A DNA stretch of 64,000 nt from NCBI RefSeq assembly GCF_051297175.1, contig NZ_JBINNY010000001.1:1674001-1738000 (forward strand), read 5' to 3'. The stretch is from Dryocola sp051297175 (GTDB lineage Bacteria; Pseudomonadota; Gammaproteobacteria; Enterobacterales; Enterobacteriaceae). Position numbers and translations under genes: made by a program. The notes below the pieces were generated by a model. It was not told the DNA's origin. It ran no database searches and worked only from the letters and a program-made list of their open reading frames with translations. Shown piece by piece: positions 24,624 through 33,927 of the stretch (positions are counted from its first letter, which is position 1; each line of letters opens with the position of its first letter).

Positions 24624-25403
24624 ATGACGATGATCGAAGTCAGCGGGCTTGGTTTAACCTTTGGCGAAGGGGCGAAGGCCAGCCAGGTGCTGTTCGACGT
24701 GAGTTTTGACGTCCAGCACGGGGAGATTTTTGGCCTGGTAGGCGAGTCCGGTTCGGGAAAAACCACGGTGCTGAAGTGCCTGGCGGGGCTGTTTACCCAC
24801 TGGCAGGGAAAGCTGGCGATTGACGGCACGCCGCTTGCGCACGGCATCAGCCGCGAGCGGTGCCGCAGGGTGCAGATGGTCTTTCAGGACCCCTACGGCT
24901 CGCTGCACCCGCGCCACACCGTCGGCGATATTCTGGAGGAGCCGCTGCAGATTCAGGGCTTCAGCGACCGTGACCGGCGCATCAACGCGATGCTCGATAA
25001 GGTCGGCCTGAACCGGGCTTTCCGCAGCCGCTATCCGCACCAGCTCTCAGGCGGCCAGCGTCAGCGCGTGGCCATCGCGAGGGCGCTGGTTCTGGAACCC
25101 CAGGTGCTGCTGCTCGATGAACCTACCTCCGCGCTGGACGTGTCGGTGCAGGCGGAAATATTGAATCTTCTGGCGGACTTACAGCAGGAATCAAATCTTA
25201 CTTATTTAATGGTCACGCACGATTTAGGGGTAATTGCACATTTATGTCATCGCGTTGGCGTTATGCAGCACGGTCGTATTCTGGAAGCAATAACCACCGA
25301 CGATTTAATAAGTGGAAAGGCACAAAATGTATATACGCAGATGCTGGTTAACGCCAGTCGGCAATATAGCCGAGAAATGGCTCAGCAGGTCGCGAAATTC
25401 TAA
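24624..25403 (+). CDS. ABC transporter ATP-binding protein (DppF type)
   Basis: The 259-aa ATPase begins at ATG 24624 after AAGGGGAAAGG, 10 bp after the previous stop; a longer open frame upstream overlaps that gene and is not used. Motifs: Walker A GESGSGKTT, Q-loop FQDPYGSLHP, signature LSGGQRQR, Walker B VLLLDEPTSALD, His switch in VTHD. The long OppF-like C-terminal tail is mostly absent. It is the last gene of the operon, followed by a good terminator. Base composition drops from about 25180 on. Confidence 0.93.
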   Translation: MTMIEVSGLGLTFGEGAKASQVLFDVSFDVQHGEIFGLVGESGSGKTTVLKCLAGLFTHWQGKLAIDGTPLAHGISRERCRRVQMVFQDPYGSLHPRHTVGDILEEPLQIQGFSDRDRRINAMLDKVGLNRAFRSRYPHQLSGGQRQRVAIARALVLEPQVLLLDEPTSALDVSVQAEILNLLADLQQESNLTYLMVTHDLGVIAHLCHRVGVMQHGRILEAITTDDLISGKAQNVYTQMLVNASRQYSREMAQQVAKF

Positions 25404-25788
25404 CCCCACGCCTTAAAAAATGAAGCGCCGGGCGATTAACGGCGCTTTTCTTCCATTTAAGATTAAAAATCTCCCGCCGTGCTTTTAAGCTTTGTTAACA
25501 TCTTATATGTGCTCATCATTCTGATATACATGAAAAATTCATCTTATAGATAAGATCGTTTTCTTAATTAAGAATGATGGTTAACATTAATCAGAAAACA
25601 AATCTAGGAATATTCGCACGAGCACATAATATGACCACACCAACCGCTATATTTTTGCGGCTGGGCACAACGGTAAATTTAAAATAGCCAAGCTTGCCCT
25701 TATCTGTTTATTTCTGGGTAACAGACATCTCCTGCTATGGGACTGCACATTGCACGATAAGGACCAGCCACACCTAAAGGATGACAAT
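25404..25788. promoter_or_regulatory. Fimbrial operon upstream region with palindromes
   Basis: After the terminator, the region is AT-rich. It carries two perfect palindromes close together, ATCTTATAGATAAGAT (25542-25557) and TTCTTAATTAAGAA (25561-25574), about 215-245 bp before the pilin gene. These are candidate operator sites; no invertible-switch repeats were seen. The pilin ribosome site is AAAGGA at 25777-25782. Confidence 0.5.
25422..25450 (+). terminator. Rho-independent terminator of the ABC operon
   Basis: AAGCGCC (25423-25429) pairs with GGCGCTT (25441-25447) and is followed by TTTC; an A-run precedes the stem. It lies about 20 bp after the last ATPase gene. Confidence 0.85.
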
Positions 25789-26325
25789 ATGAAAGTTTTA
25801 TTACCTCTGACCATTGGCGCAACGGTATTTATGAGCGCCAGCGCGCTTGCCGATTCTGATAATACCATCACCTTCAAAGGGGAAGTCACCGAGCAAACCT
25901 GTTCCGTGGCGGTCAACGGCGCTTCGGCTCGCCCGGTTGTGCTGCTGCCAACGGTTTCCAAAAGCGAGCTGGCGACCGCTACGGATACCGCCGGTCTGAC
26001 AACCTTCACGCTCGGCGTAAGCGGCTGCACCGTGGACACCGACGATTTGCAGATCAAAACCCTGTTTATCGGCACCAACGTGACCGCCGCCGGGAACCTC
26101 GGCAATACGGGGACCGCAACGGGCGTTGAGCTACAGCTGCTGACCGACGAAACCGGCACCTCGGTTATCGATTTGCGTAACCCAACCGCCGTGGCGGGCA
26201 TCACCGTGAAGGCGGGCCAAACCGTCGGCGAGCACAACTACGCGGTGCAGTACTACACGGCCTCTGGCAGCGCCGGGGCGGGTACGGTGATCGGCGCGGT
26301 GCAGTACGCGGTTTCTTATCTTTAA
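25789..26325 (+). CDS. Fimbrial major subunit (type 1-like pilin)
   Basis: The 178-aa pilin has a signal peptide (MKVLLPLTIGATVFMSASALA) and the classic fold features. It has the paired cysteines (EQTCSVAVNG and SGCTVDTDD), a Gly/Thr-rich body and a penultimate tyrosine (VSYL), part of the donor-strand and chaperone-binding C-terminal motif. ATG 25789 is chosen over an upstream in-frame start because it gives the signal peptide and follows AAAGGA. It is the first gene of a chaperone-usher operon. Confidence 0.92.
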   Translation: MKVLLPLTIGATVFMSASALADSDNTITFKGEVTEQTCSVAVNGASARPVVLLPTVSKSELATATDTAGLTTFTLGVSGCTVDTDDLQIKTLFIGTNVTAAGNLGNTGTATGVELQLLTDETGTSVIDLRNPTAVAGITVKAGQTVGEHNYAVQYYTASGSAGAGTVIGAVQYAVSYL

Positions 26326-26369
26326 GCGCCTCATGGCGAAGCGCTGACGTAACGGGCAGGAGAAGGGGA

Positions 26370-27074
26370 ATGACATTAAGGAGATGTATGCTGGGCGCGG
26401 CGCTGCTGGGTGCCAGCTTTATCAGCGCGGCGAGCGTGGTGATGACCGGCAACCGGGTTGTCTACCCGGCCAACGCCCGGGAAGTCAGCGTGCAGCTCAC
26501 CAACAAGGACGACTTCCCGAACGTGGTGCAGGCCTGGCTTGACGGCGGGGACGAAGCCTCCACGCCGCAGACCGGACGGGCACCCTTCCTGCTGACGCCG
26601 CCGATGTTTCGCATGGCGCCGCACAGCGGGCAAACCCTGCGCCTGCAGTTTACCGGCGCTGATTTGCCGACGGACAGAGAGTCGGTGTTCTGGCTCAACG
26701 TTCTGCAAATCCCGCCGATGGCGCAGGGCGGCGAGCAGGCGAACCAGATGGTGGTGATGCTGCGCAGCCGCATGAAAGTGTTCTGGCGTCCGCATGGGCT
26801 TGTGGGGTCGCCGGACGCGATGGCGAAAACCACCCGCGCCGTGGCCTCAGGCAACCAGCTGCGCCTCACCAACAACAGCGGTTATTTCGCCTCTATCTCA
26901 CGGGTCGTGCTGTCGGTTGCCGGTAAACGCACCACCGTGCGCGGCGAGATGATTGCGCCCGGCGGCAGCAAAACCTGGACGCTTGCGGGCAGGCCAACGG
27001 GCGACACGCTCGAAATGACGTGGATTAACGATCAGGGGGCCTACCTTAGCGGCACTCTTCCTCTCACGCGGTAG
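26370..27074 (+). CDS. Periplasmic fimbrial chaperone (first)
   Basis: The 234-aa PapD-like chaperone has a signal peptide ending ISAAS, then the family pattern NRVVYPANAREVSVQLTN (first strand), SVFWLNVLQIPP (the conserved segment), and MKVFWRP. It caps pilin subunits in the periplasm by donor-strand complementation. It is second in the operon, 44 bp after the pilin gene. Confidence 0.94.
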   Translation: MTLRRCMLGAALLGASFISAASVVMTGNRVVYPANAREVSVQLTNKDDFPNVVQAWLDGGDEASTPQTGRAPFLLTPPMFRMAPHSGQTLRLQFTGADLPTDRESVFWLNVLQIPPMAQGGEQANQMVVMLRSRMKVFWRPHGLVGSPDAMAKTTRAVASGNQLRLTNNSGYFASISRVVLSVAGKRTTVRGEMIAPGGSKTWTLAGRPTGDTLEMTWINDQGAYLSGTLPLTR

Positions 27075-27098
27075 CGGGCAGTTTTGCGGGCAAACACT

Positions 27099-29612
27099 AT
27101 GGAAAGACGTCACTGGCTAACTATCGTCGCGCTGGGCGGCTGGGCTATGCCTTTTGCCGCGCTGGCGGAAAGCTACACCTTTGACAGCTCGCTGCTGTTG
27201 GGCAGCGATTACGGACAGGGCCTTGCACGCTTTAACCGCGAAACCACGGTGGCGCCGGGAAATTACCTGGTTGATATCTGGCTGAACGGCCGCTATATCG
27301 CCCGGGAAGGGGTGAGCTTCCAGAGCGCGGGGGACGACGTCTTGCCCTGCCTGCCGCTGGCCTTCTACGCGCAAAACGGCGTGCTGCCGCTGCAAAAAAC
27401 CGTCAGCGAGCCGTGTTTAAGCCCCGGCAGCCGGGTGAAAGGCGCGAGCTGGACGTTCGATAGCGCCCTGCTGCGGCTGGATATCGCCATTCCGCAGGCT
27501 GAAATGGTACAGGTACCGCGCGACTACGTTGCGCCCGACCAGTGGCAGGCCGGGGAAAGCCTGCTGTTTGCCAACTATAACGGCAGCTATTACTACAGCG
27601 AAGCCGGCACCGGCGGGCACAGCGAGTACGGCTGGCTGGGGCTTGGCGCGGGCATTAACTTCGGCCTCTGGCAGCTGCGCCAGCAGTCATCGGCCAGCTA
27701 CAGCCGCTACGGCAACGCGTCGCGCTACCGCTGGGACAACCTGCAAACCTGGCTACAGCGGCCCGTTGCGGCGCTGCAAAGCACCCTTAGCGCCGGACAA
27801 AACTACACCGGCGGCAGCCTGTTCAGCAGCATGGCGTTTACCGGCGTAAAGCTCGAAACCGATCAGCGCATGTGGCCGCAGTCGCGCCGGGGATTCGCGC
27901 CGGAAGTGCGCGGCACCGCCGCCAGCGCCGCGCGCGTGGTGGTGAGCCAGAACGGCCGCACGGTTTATCAGACCAACGTGGCGCAGGGGCCGTTCGTCAT
28001 TAACGATTTGCCCAGCACCGCCTGGCAGGGGGATTTGCAGGTCGACGTCATTGAGGCCGACGGCAGCCGCAGCCAGTTTACCGTGCCGTTTTCATCCCTG
28101 CCGCTGTCGCTGCGCCCCGGCGTCTGGCGCTACAACGCCGCCGTTGGGCGGGCGCGCGACTACGATACCGACGATAACGGGTTCGGCGATTTCACCCTCG
28201 AGCGCGGCATCGCTAACAGCCTGACCGCCAACGGCGGCCTGCGGGCGGGCAAAGAGTACCAGTCCGCCGTGCTGGGCGGCGTTTGGGCGTCGTCGCTCGG
28301 CGCGGTCGGCATGAACGTCACCGGCTCCCACGCGCGGCTGCCGCAGGGCGCGCAGTCGGGCTGGCGGGCGCAGCTTTCCTGGAGCCGTTCGTTTAGCGCC
28401 ACCGGCACCAACGTGGCGCTGGCGGGCTATCGCTATTCCACCGCCGGATACCGCGACTTCAGCGACGTGCTGGGGGAAAGGCAGGCCGCGCGGAGCAGCG
28501 ACGTCTGGCGCTCGGACACCCTCCAGCAGCGCAACCAGTTTACGGCCACCGTGAACCAGCAGCTGGGCGACTACGGCTCGATGTGGCTGTCCGGTTCGGT
28601 GATGGACTACTACGGATCGCGGGGGCGCAACACCCAGCTTCAGTTTGGCTACGCCAACCAGTGGCGGCAGCTGAGCTATAACCTGGCGGTGAGCCGCCAG
28701 CAGGCCGTCTGGCGGCAGAACGTCCGGCGCGACGACGGCCCCCAGCAAAGCGTTAAGTTCGGGCAGGCGGAAAATATCGTCACCCTGACGTTTTCCCTGC
28801 CGCTGAGCTTCGGCGAGCGTGAGGACTACCTGTCGCTTTCCGCCAGCCGCAGCAAAAACAGCGGCAATAGCTACCAAACCACGCTCACCGGCTCGCTGGG
28901 CGAAAACGACACCGCCAGCTACGCGGTGTCGGCGGGCTACCAGCAGGCAACGGACGAGGCGAGGCAGACCAACTGGAGCGCCTCGCTGCAAAAAAACGCC
29001 TCGTTTGGCAGCCTGAACGGCAGCTACTCGCAGGCAGAAAATTATAAACAGTGGTCGGGCGGGATGCGCGGCGCGGCGGTGCTGCACGGCGGGGGAATAA
29101 CCCTCGGGCCGTGGCTTGGCGATACCTTCGCGCTGGTGGAGGCAAAAGGTGCCGAAGGCGCGCGCGTCAGCAACGGGCAGGGCGCGGTTATTAACAGCCA
29201 CGGCTATGCGCTGGTGCCGTCGCTTACGCCGTACCGTTTCAACAGCGTCCAGCTGGACACCTTAAACATGGCGACCGATATCGAACTTGAGGATAACCAG
29301 CAGCGCGTTGCGCCCTACGCCGGTGCGGCGGTGAAGCTGTCGTTTGCCACGCTTGAAGGCACGGCGGTGCTGATCGACACGGCGGCGGGGAAACGCACGC
29401 TGCCGCCGGGTGCGGAGGCGTTCGACGAAAGCAACCGCGTCATCGGCATGGTGGGGCAGGCGGGCCAGGTTTACGCCCGCCTGCCGAACGATGAGGGAAG
29501 GCTCCAGGTGCGCTGGGGCGACGGGCGCGCCGACAGCTGCGACATTCACTACCGGCTGCCGAAGCCCGTACCGCGGCAGGCGCTGATCCCGCTCAGCGCC
29601 GCGTGCCAATAA
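27099..29612 (+). CDS. Fimbrial outer membrane usher
   Basis: The 837-aa usher starts at ATG 27099; a TTG 15 bp upstream is also in frame. A signal peptide (ending AALA) leads into the N-terminal chaperone-binding domain, a long beta-barrel region, the plug (EVRGTAASAARVVVSQNGRTVYQTNVAQGPF is characteristic) and C-terminal domains with TLPPGAEAF and the Cys pair near the end (SCDIHY...AACQ). It secretes and orders subunits. Length is within the usual 800-870. Confidence 0.94.
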   Translation: MERRHWLTIVALGGWAMPFAALAESYTFDSSLLLGSDYGQGLARFNRETTVAPGNYLVDIWLNGRYIAREGVSFQSAGDDVLPCLPLAFYAQNGVLPLQKTVSEPCLSPGSRVKGASWTFDSALLRLDIAIPQAEMVQVPRDYVAPDQWQAGESLLFANYNGSYYYSEAGTGGHSEYGWLGLGAGINFGLWQLRQQSSASYSRYGNASRYRWDNLQTWLQRPVAALQSTLSAGQNYTGGSLFSSMAFTGVKLETDQRMWPQSRRGFAPEVRGTAASAARVVVSQNGRTVYQTNVAQGPFVINDLPSTAWQGDLQVDVIEADGSRSQFTVPFSSLPLSLRPGVWRYNAAVGRARDYDTDDNGFGDFTLERGIANSLTANGGLRAGKEYQSAVLGGVWASSLGAVGMNVTGSHARLPQGAQSGWRAQLSWSRSFSATGTNVALAGYRYSTAGYRDFSDVLGERQAARSSDVWRSDTLQQRNQFTATVNQQLGDYGSMWLSGSVMDYYGSRGRNTQLQFGYANQWRQLSYNLAVSRQQAVWRQNVRRDDGPQQSVKFGQAENIVTLTFSLPLSFGEREDYLSLSASRSKNSGNSYQTTLTGSLGENDTASYAVSAGYQQATDEARQTNWSASLQKNASFGSLNGSYSQAENYKQWSGGMRGAAVLHGGGITLGPWLGDTFALVEAKGAEGARVSNGQGAVINSHGYALVPSLTPYRFNSVQLDTLNMATDIELEDNQQRVAPYAGAAVKLSFATLEGTAVLIDTAAGKRTLPPGAEAFDESNRVIGMVGQAGQVYARLPNDEGRLQVRWGDGRADSCDIHYRLPKPVPRQALIPLSAACQ

Positions 29613-29630
29613 TCCTAAGGATGTCATGAA

Positions 29631-30968
29631 ATGAAAGCGTTATTTTTCGGACTCATGCTGGCGGCGAGCCTCCCGGCACAGGCCGTCTGCGAATACATTA
29701 TTTATCCCTACAACGGGGCTAACGCCAGCTTTGGATCGCACCGCCTCAGCTCGGCAAGCGACGGCACGACCAACAACTGGCGCAGCAGCGGCGGGGCAGA
29801 CGGCTGGAACGGTATGCTGCCCGGCGTCAACCTGTCGATTGACGTCACCACCAACGATCTTTTCCAGCCGCCGGGAACGGTGCTGGGCGCGGGCGGCGGT
29901 GTTCCCTTTACCCAGTACGCGCACCGGGGCGGCTGGGACCCGGAAATGGTCTTTTTCCGCTGCACGCCGGACACGGCGGGGCAGCTTTATCAGGCCTTTT
30001 CGACCAATGGCGACGACGCCTACGCGGGCTGGTTCGAGGCCAACGACGTGCCCGGCGCCTACCTGACGTTTGCCAAAAACGTCGCGCTGCGCCTGACGCT
30101 CGAGGCGACGGGCCAGGTGTTTACCGATTCCTGGCAGCAGGTGGCGATGACCAATCTCGACACCGACAAAGACGGCAACTTTTTGATTAAGGCGAAAAAC
30201 TTTTCGCCGATCCGCGTGGAGCTGCTGAAAACGGCGGATACGCGCTATTTCATCAACGCGGCGGCGACCTATTCGTTTGCCGGGGTGAACCCTAACGCCT
30301 ACGTGGTGTTTCGCGGGCCGGGGACGGATTCCAACGGCATTAAAATCGGCCAGCCGCACCGCAACGGCAACTGGGCGGGCTGGTACACCGACTGGCCGTC
30401 GGTGATAAGCCTTTACAACACCGGCATCACCGTGCGGCGCGGGGCTGTCTGCCAGGTTACGCACTTTACGCCGGTGGTGCAGATTCCGATTATTACCGCC
30501 GCCGAGCTGCGGGCCGGGGGCAGCAGCAGCGCGCCGTTCACCCTCGAATTCGCCTGTGAATCGGGCGTGGCATCGGGCGTGGCGGCGAATAAACAGAACG
30601 TTGCGCTCGGGTTTCTTGCCCCGCCGGGCAACGTGCTTGCGGCACAGAAATATGGCCTGGTCAGCGGCAGCGCGGTCACCCATCTGCTCGACGATGCCTA
30701 CGGTTCGCCGGGCGTGGCGCGCGGCGTGGGCGTGCGCGTGATTCGCAACGGTTCGCCGATGAACTTCCTGACCACCGACGTCGGCGGAACGGGAACGACG
30801 GCAGGCTGGGTGCCGGTGCTGGGCGGCGCGCAGGCGTCTACCGGGACGCAAAACGGCGTCGATAGCTATCGGGAAGTGTTTGAGGCGCGGCTGGAGCGTT
30901 TTACCGGCGACGAGCTGACGGCGGGAGGTTATCAGGCGCATGCGCAGATACTTATGCGGCTTCAGTAG
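29631..30968 (+). CDS. Putative fimbrial tip adhesin
   Basis: The 445-aa secreted protein has a short signal peptide ending AQAV. It has a large N-terminal region without clear similarity that I recall, and a C-terminal pilin-like domain (ITAAELRAGGSSSAPFTLEFACESG, closing near QAHAQILMRLQ). This two-domain plan and its place after the usher fit a tip adhesin. Receptor unknown. Its 3' end overlaps the second chaperone gene by 29 bp. Confidence 0.82.
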   Translation: MKALFFGLMLAASLPAQAVCEYIIYPYNGANASFGSHRLSSASDGTTNNWRSSGGADGWNGMLPGVNLSIDVTTNDLFQPPGTVLGAGGGVPFTQYAHRGGWDPEMVFFRCTPDTAGQLYQAFSTNGDDAYAGWFEANDVPGAYLTFAKNVALRLTLEATGQVFTDSWQQVAMTNLDTDKDGNFLIKAKNFSPIRVELLKTADTRYFINAAATYSFAGVNPNAYVVFRGPGTDSNGIKIGQPHRNGNWAGWYTDWPSVISLYNTGITVRRGAVCQVTHFTPVVQIPIITAAELRAGGSSSAPFTLEFACESGVASGVAANKQNVALGFLAPPGNVLAAQKYGLVSGSAVTHLLDDAYGSPGVARGVGVRVIRNGSPMNFLTTDVGGTGTTAGWVPVLGGAQASTGTQNGVDSYREVFEARLERFTGDELTAGGYQAHAQILMRLQ

Positions 30969-31641
30969 CCTGCTGCTGCTGGGAGTTCTGCTCGCGCAGC
31001 AGGCGCTGGCGGCGGTGAGCCTGAGCGCCACGCGCGTGGTGTTTAACCATGGCGCGACCACCGCCTCGCTGGGGCTGGTCAACGGCGCGGACTATCCGGT
31101 GATGGTGCAGGCGTGGATAGACGACGGCGACCCGCAGGGCACGCCGCAAACCGCGCGCTCGCCGTTCGTGGTGCTGCCGCCGATATTCCGCATGGCCCCG
31201 CTTGAGCAGCGTTCGCTGCGCCTGCTTACCAGCGCGCAGAACCTGCCGCAGGATCGTGAATCCCTGTTTTGGCTAAACGTGTACGAAATACCGCCCAATT
31301 TGCCCACCGCAACGAGGGAGAAAATGCTGCTGGCGTTCCGAACGCAGATTAAAGTGCTGTGGAGACCGCGTGGAATAGGGAAATTGAATGTAAATGTGGG
31401 TAATCAACTGCGCTGGGGCGTGCGGGGCAACACGATCGTAGTGAAAAATCCAACGCCTTGGCATATCTCTCTGTCAGAGATAAAAATGGCAGATTATTAT
31501 GCAGAAGGAATAGTGCTAAAACCCCTGTCTGAACACGCGGTATTTACGATTCCAAATTCAGGCTCAGGCGAAATTACGATAGACTTTGCGATTCTCAACG
31601 ACGAAGGGAATCAATGGGGCTATACCTCACGGATTAATTAA
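30940..31641 (+). CDS. Periplasmic fimbrial chaperone (second)
   Basis: The 233-aa PapD-like chaperone has a signal peptide (LLLLGVLLAQQALA) and the segments ATRVVFNHGATTASLGLVN and SLFWLNVYEIPP. ATG 30940 follows GGGAGG. It is clearly related to the first chaperone but diverged, which suggests that one serves the adhesin and the other the pilin. The last 250 bp are more AT-rich than the rest, like the regulator that follows. Confidence 0.92.
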   Translation: MRRYLCGFSSLLLLGVLLAQQALAAVSLSATRVVFNHGATTASLGLVNGADYPVMVQAWIDDGDPQGTPQTARSPFVVLPPIFRMAPLEQRSLRLLTSAQNLPQDRESLFWLNVYEIPPNLPTATREKMLLAFRTQIKVLWRPRGIGKLNVNVGNQLRWGVRGNTIVVKNPTPWHISLSEIKMADYYAEGIVLKPLSEHAVFTIPNSGSGEITIDFAILNDEGNQWGYTSRIN

Positions 31642-31695
31642 CCGTTCCGACCGCGTGATTGCAAAGCACTAAACAAAGCAGAACATAGGATAACC

Positions 31696-32490
31696 GTGAA
31701 TAAACAAATTATGCTCAACGGCAGAGCACTCTTTTTGCCTGAAAAACATAAGATTATATCTCCAGATGGCGGTAAGCCGCCGCTTTCGTTAAGTATTCCC
31801 GCTAGCCGATGTCTGTCCTTATTAATCAGCCATCAGGGGGAGGTTATTCAGAGAGAGTATTTCTTTCGTGAAGTGTGGATCAGCAATGGTGCGCAAGTTA
31901 CGAATAATACTTTTTATCAGAATATCTCTTTGTTACGGCGGGCATTTAAAGAGTTTGGCATTAACGAGGAGTATATCGTTACCGTCCCAAAGGTGGGCGT
32001 GAAGCTGGAAAATAACCTGCGCATCGAACTGCGCGAGCCGGAGGAGGTGCCCGCTTACGAACCGCCACCCCCGCCGCCGCCCGCGCCGGTGCAGGGGCAG
32101 CCGCCTGTAATCCCCCGGCGTCCCGCCAGGCGTTCGCACGCGGGTTGGGTAGCGATGGCGGCGGCAATAATAACCACCTGCGCCGCGTTTGCCTGGCTGA
32201 CCTGGTCGCTAAATATGGACAAACGCTTCACCACTTTTAGCTTTCTGGCGGTGAATAACGGCTGTACCTATTATGTTAATACAGATGTTAAAGACTATGA
32301 AATTCATCGGCGGTTTATTAATGATTTCAAATTGAAATGCGATAATTTTCGTTACGTTTATTTAACAGCCTACAACAATTTTGCGCGGTTCTCGGTGATT
32401 AACTGTTTGCAGCCATTTAGCAGCTGGCGCACCAATACCTGCACGACCCATTATTACTTTACGGAGGCGTTTTATGTACAGGAGAAATAA
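31696..32490 (+). CDS. Membrane-anchored ToxR/CadC-like transcriptional regulator
   Basis: The 264-aa protein has an N-terminal OmpR-type winged helix (about residues 20-110, with RCLSLLISHQGEVIQREYFFREVW and TNNTFYQNISLLRRAF...VPKVGVKL). A proline-rich linker, one TM segment (about 149-170) and a periplasmic domain of roughly 90 residues with four Cys follow. Such proteins sense periplasmic signals and regulate from the membrane. The start is GTG 31696 after ATAGGATAA. The gene lies right after the fimbrial operon and overlaps its likely partner by 17 bp, as in the YqeI/YqeJ pair of E. coli. The fimbrial operon is the likely target. Confidence 0.85.
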   Translation: MNKQIMLNGRALFLPEKHKIISPDGGKPPLSLSIPASRCLSLLISHQGEVIQREYFFREVWISNGAQVTNNTFYQNISLLRRAFKEFGINEEYIVTVPKVGVKLENNLRIELREPEEVPAYEPPPPPPPAPVQGQPPVIPRRPARRSHAGWVAMAAAIITTCAAFAWLTWSLNMDKRFTTFSFLAVNNGCTYYVNTDVKDYEIHRRFINDFKLKCDNFRYVYLTAYNNFARFSVINCLQPFSSWRTNTCTTHYYFTEAFYVQEK

Positions 32491-32947
32491 AGCCCTTTGG
32501 TTTTTGTCGGGTATTGTGGCTATTCTCGCCAGTATTATTTCCGTTAAGGCCTATCTGTATTGGCAAAGTTCGCATTTTAGCTGCGACGGTGAGATGTACG
32601 TCCATAAAAAGGAAATGAACGCCAATTTGACGGTGAAATATGTTTTCAACGGCAATACCGGGGTTGCCCTGCTGCGCGGGGAGCTGCTGCCTGCGGGTCG
32701 GCCGCCGCAGCTGATTAATCAGAACGTATTTTTCAACGTTCAGCGTAAGGATAACGACTATTTTCTGACGTCTAAATCGGTGATGGGCGCGCCGGACGAA
32801 AGCCCGGATCCGACGCTGATGAAGATGGCGATACCGCTGTTCTATCAGCAGCCTGACGTGCAGTTTTATCTCAATATCAAGCGGTTATCGGGTAACAGCT
32901 GGCTGTTTACCACCAGCCGTACCCCGTCGCTGTTTTGCAGCAGCTGA
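32474..32947 (+). CDS. FidL-like membrane protein, partner of the ToxR-like regulator
   Basis: The 157-aa protein has one N-terminal TM segment (LWFLSGIVAILASIISVKAYLYW) and a periplasmic domain with two Cys (SCDGEMY and a near-terminal LFCSS). This resembles FidL/YqeJ-type proteins that accompany CadC-like regulators, much as ToxS accompanies ToxR. It overlaps the regulator gene by 17 bp and its stop codon directly abuts that of yegS on the opposite strand. Confidence 0.78.
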   Translation: MYRRNKALWFLSGIVAILASIISVKAYLYWQSSHFSCDGEMYVHKKEMNANLTVKYVFNGNTGVALLRGELLPAGRPPQLINQNVFFNVQRKDNDYFLTSKSVMGAPDESPDPTLMKMAIPLFYQQPDVQFYLNIKRLSGNSWLFTTSRTPSLFCSS

Positions 32948-33847
32948 CTAGCCCAGCAGCGGGCAGTTCGGCGGCAGGCGGCAGCTGATAGCGCCCGGAC
33001 GCACCTCAATGCGGAATTCACGGCCCTTCAGCGGCTCGCCGTCGAGGTTAAACGTCATCTCGTGCGGGGCGTGAATTTCAAACCACGAGGACTGCCCGTC
33101 GATCACGTTCGGGCTTTCCTCCGGGCGGGTCAGGGTGGTGAACAGCGCCGGAAGCAGCTCGTCGCCGGTGAAAATCCGCAGGTCGAGCAGCCCGTCGTTA
33201 ATCAGCGCTTCCGGGCAGAGCTGCTGCCCGCCGCCGGCCTGGCGGCCGTTGCCGATGCCGATCACCAGCGCGTCGCCTTCCCAGCTGAAGTTTTCACCGC
33301 GAATTTCGCAGCGGTCGGGCTTCAGCGTGTCGATGCGCAGCAGGCCGTGAATAAAGTAGGAAACGCCGCCCAGCGCCGACTTGAGCTTTTCCGGCGTTTC
33401 GGTGGTGATGCGCGTGCCGAAGCCGCCGGTCGCCATGTTCATAAAGAAGGCCGTTTTGTTGACCTCGACCAGATCGATATCAAACGCCCGCCCGACCATC
33501 GCCAGCTGCAGCGCTTTATCTAGCTCGACCGGAATGCCGATGCTGGTCGCGAAATCGTTCGCCGTGCCCAGCGGCAAAACGCCCAGCGCCGGTCGGTTTG
33601 CCGGGTCGCGCTTCGCCAGCGCCGTGGCGACCTCGTTGATCGTCCCGTCGCCGCCGCCGGCAATCACCGTATCAACGCCGAGCGCGATGGCCTCGTCGAG
33701 ATAGCGATCCGCGTCGCCGTACTCCCAGGTTACGCGGATATGCAGCGTATAACCTTCCTCGCGCATGACGTCGATTGCGCTGCGCAGTTCAGGGATGTTG
33801 GCACCCTTGCCGTTAAGGATCACGAACGTGACCGGAAACTTTTCCAT
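32948..33847 (-). CDS. yegS: Lipid kinase YegS
   Basis: The 299-aa protein equals E. coli YegS in length and features: diacylglycerol-kinase catalytic domain with VIAGGGDGTINEVATAL (about residues 62-78) and LGVLPLGTANDFA (about 90-102), then a C-terminal beta-rich domain ending in GREFRIEVRPGAISC. YegS phosphorylates phosphatidylglycerol in vitro. It is convergent with the FidL-like gene with no gap. Confidence 0.95.
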   Translation of the reverse strand: MEKFPVTFVILNGKGANIPELRSAIDVMREEGYTLHIRVTWEYGDADRYLDEAIALGVDTVIAGGGDGTINEVATALAKRDPANRPALGVLPLGTANDFATSIGIPVELDKALQLAMVGRAFDIDLVEVNKTAFFMNMATGGFGTRITTETPEKLKSALGGVSYFIHGLLRIDTLKPDRCEIRGENFSWEGDALVIGIGNGRQAGGGQQLCPEALINDGLLDLRIFTGDELLPALFTTLTRPEESPNVIDGQSSWFEIHAPHEMTFNLDGEPLKGREFRIEVRPGAISCRLPPNCPLLG

Positions 33848-33927
33848 GGTTAACCTCTGAATGGGAAATATTCATAAAGTGTATCGTATGAAGGGGGGAT
33901 GCGAGTAGGAACTGACTGAATCGCGGG

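Noticed and set aside
29640..31082. 480-codon leftward frame opposite the adhesin gene
   Set aside because: It is antisense to a well-supported fimbrial gene and has Arg/His-rich composition typical of shadow frames.
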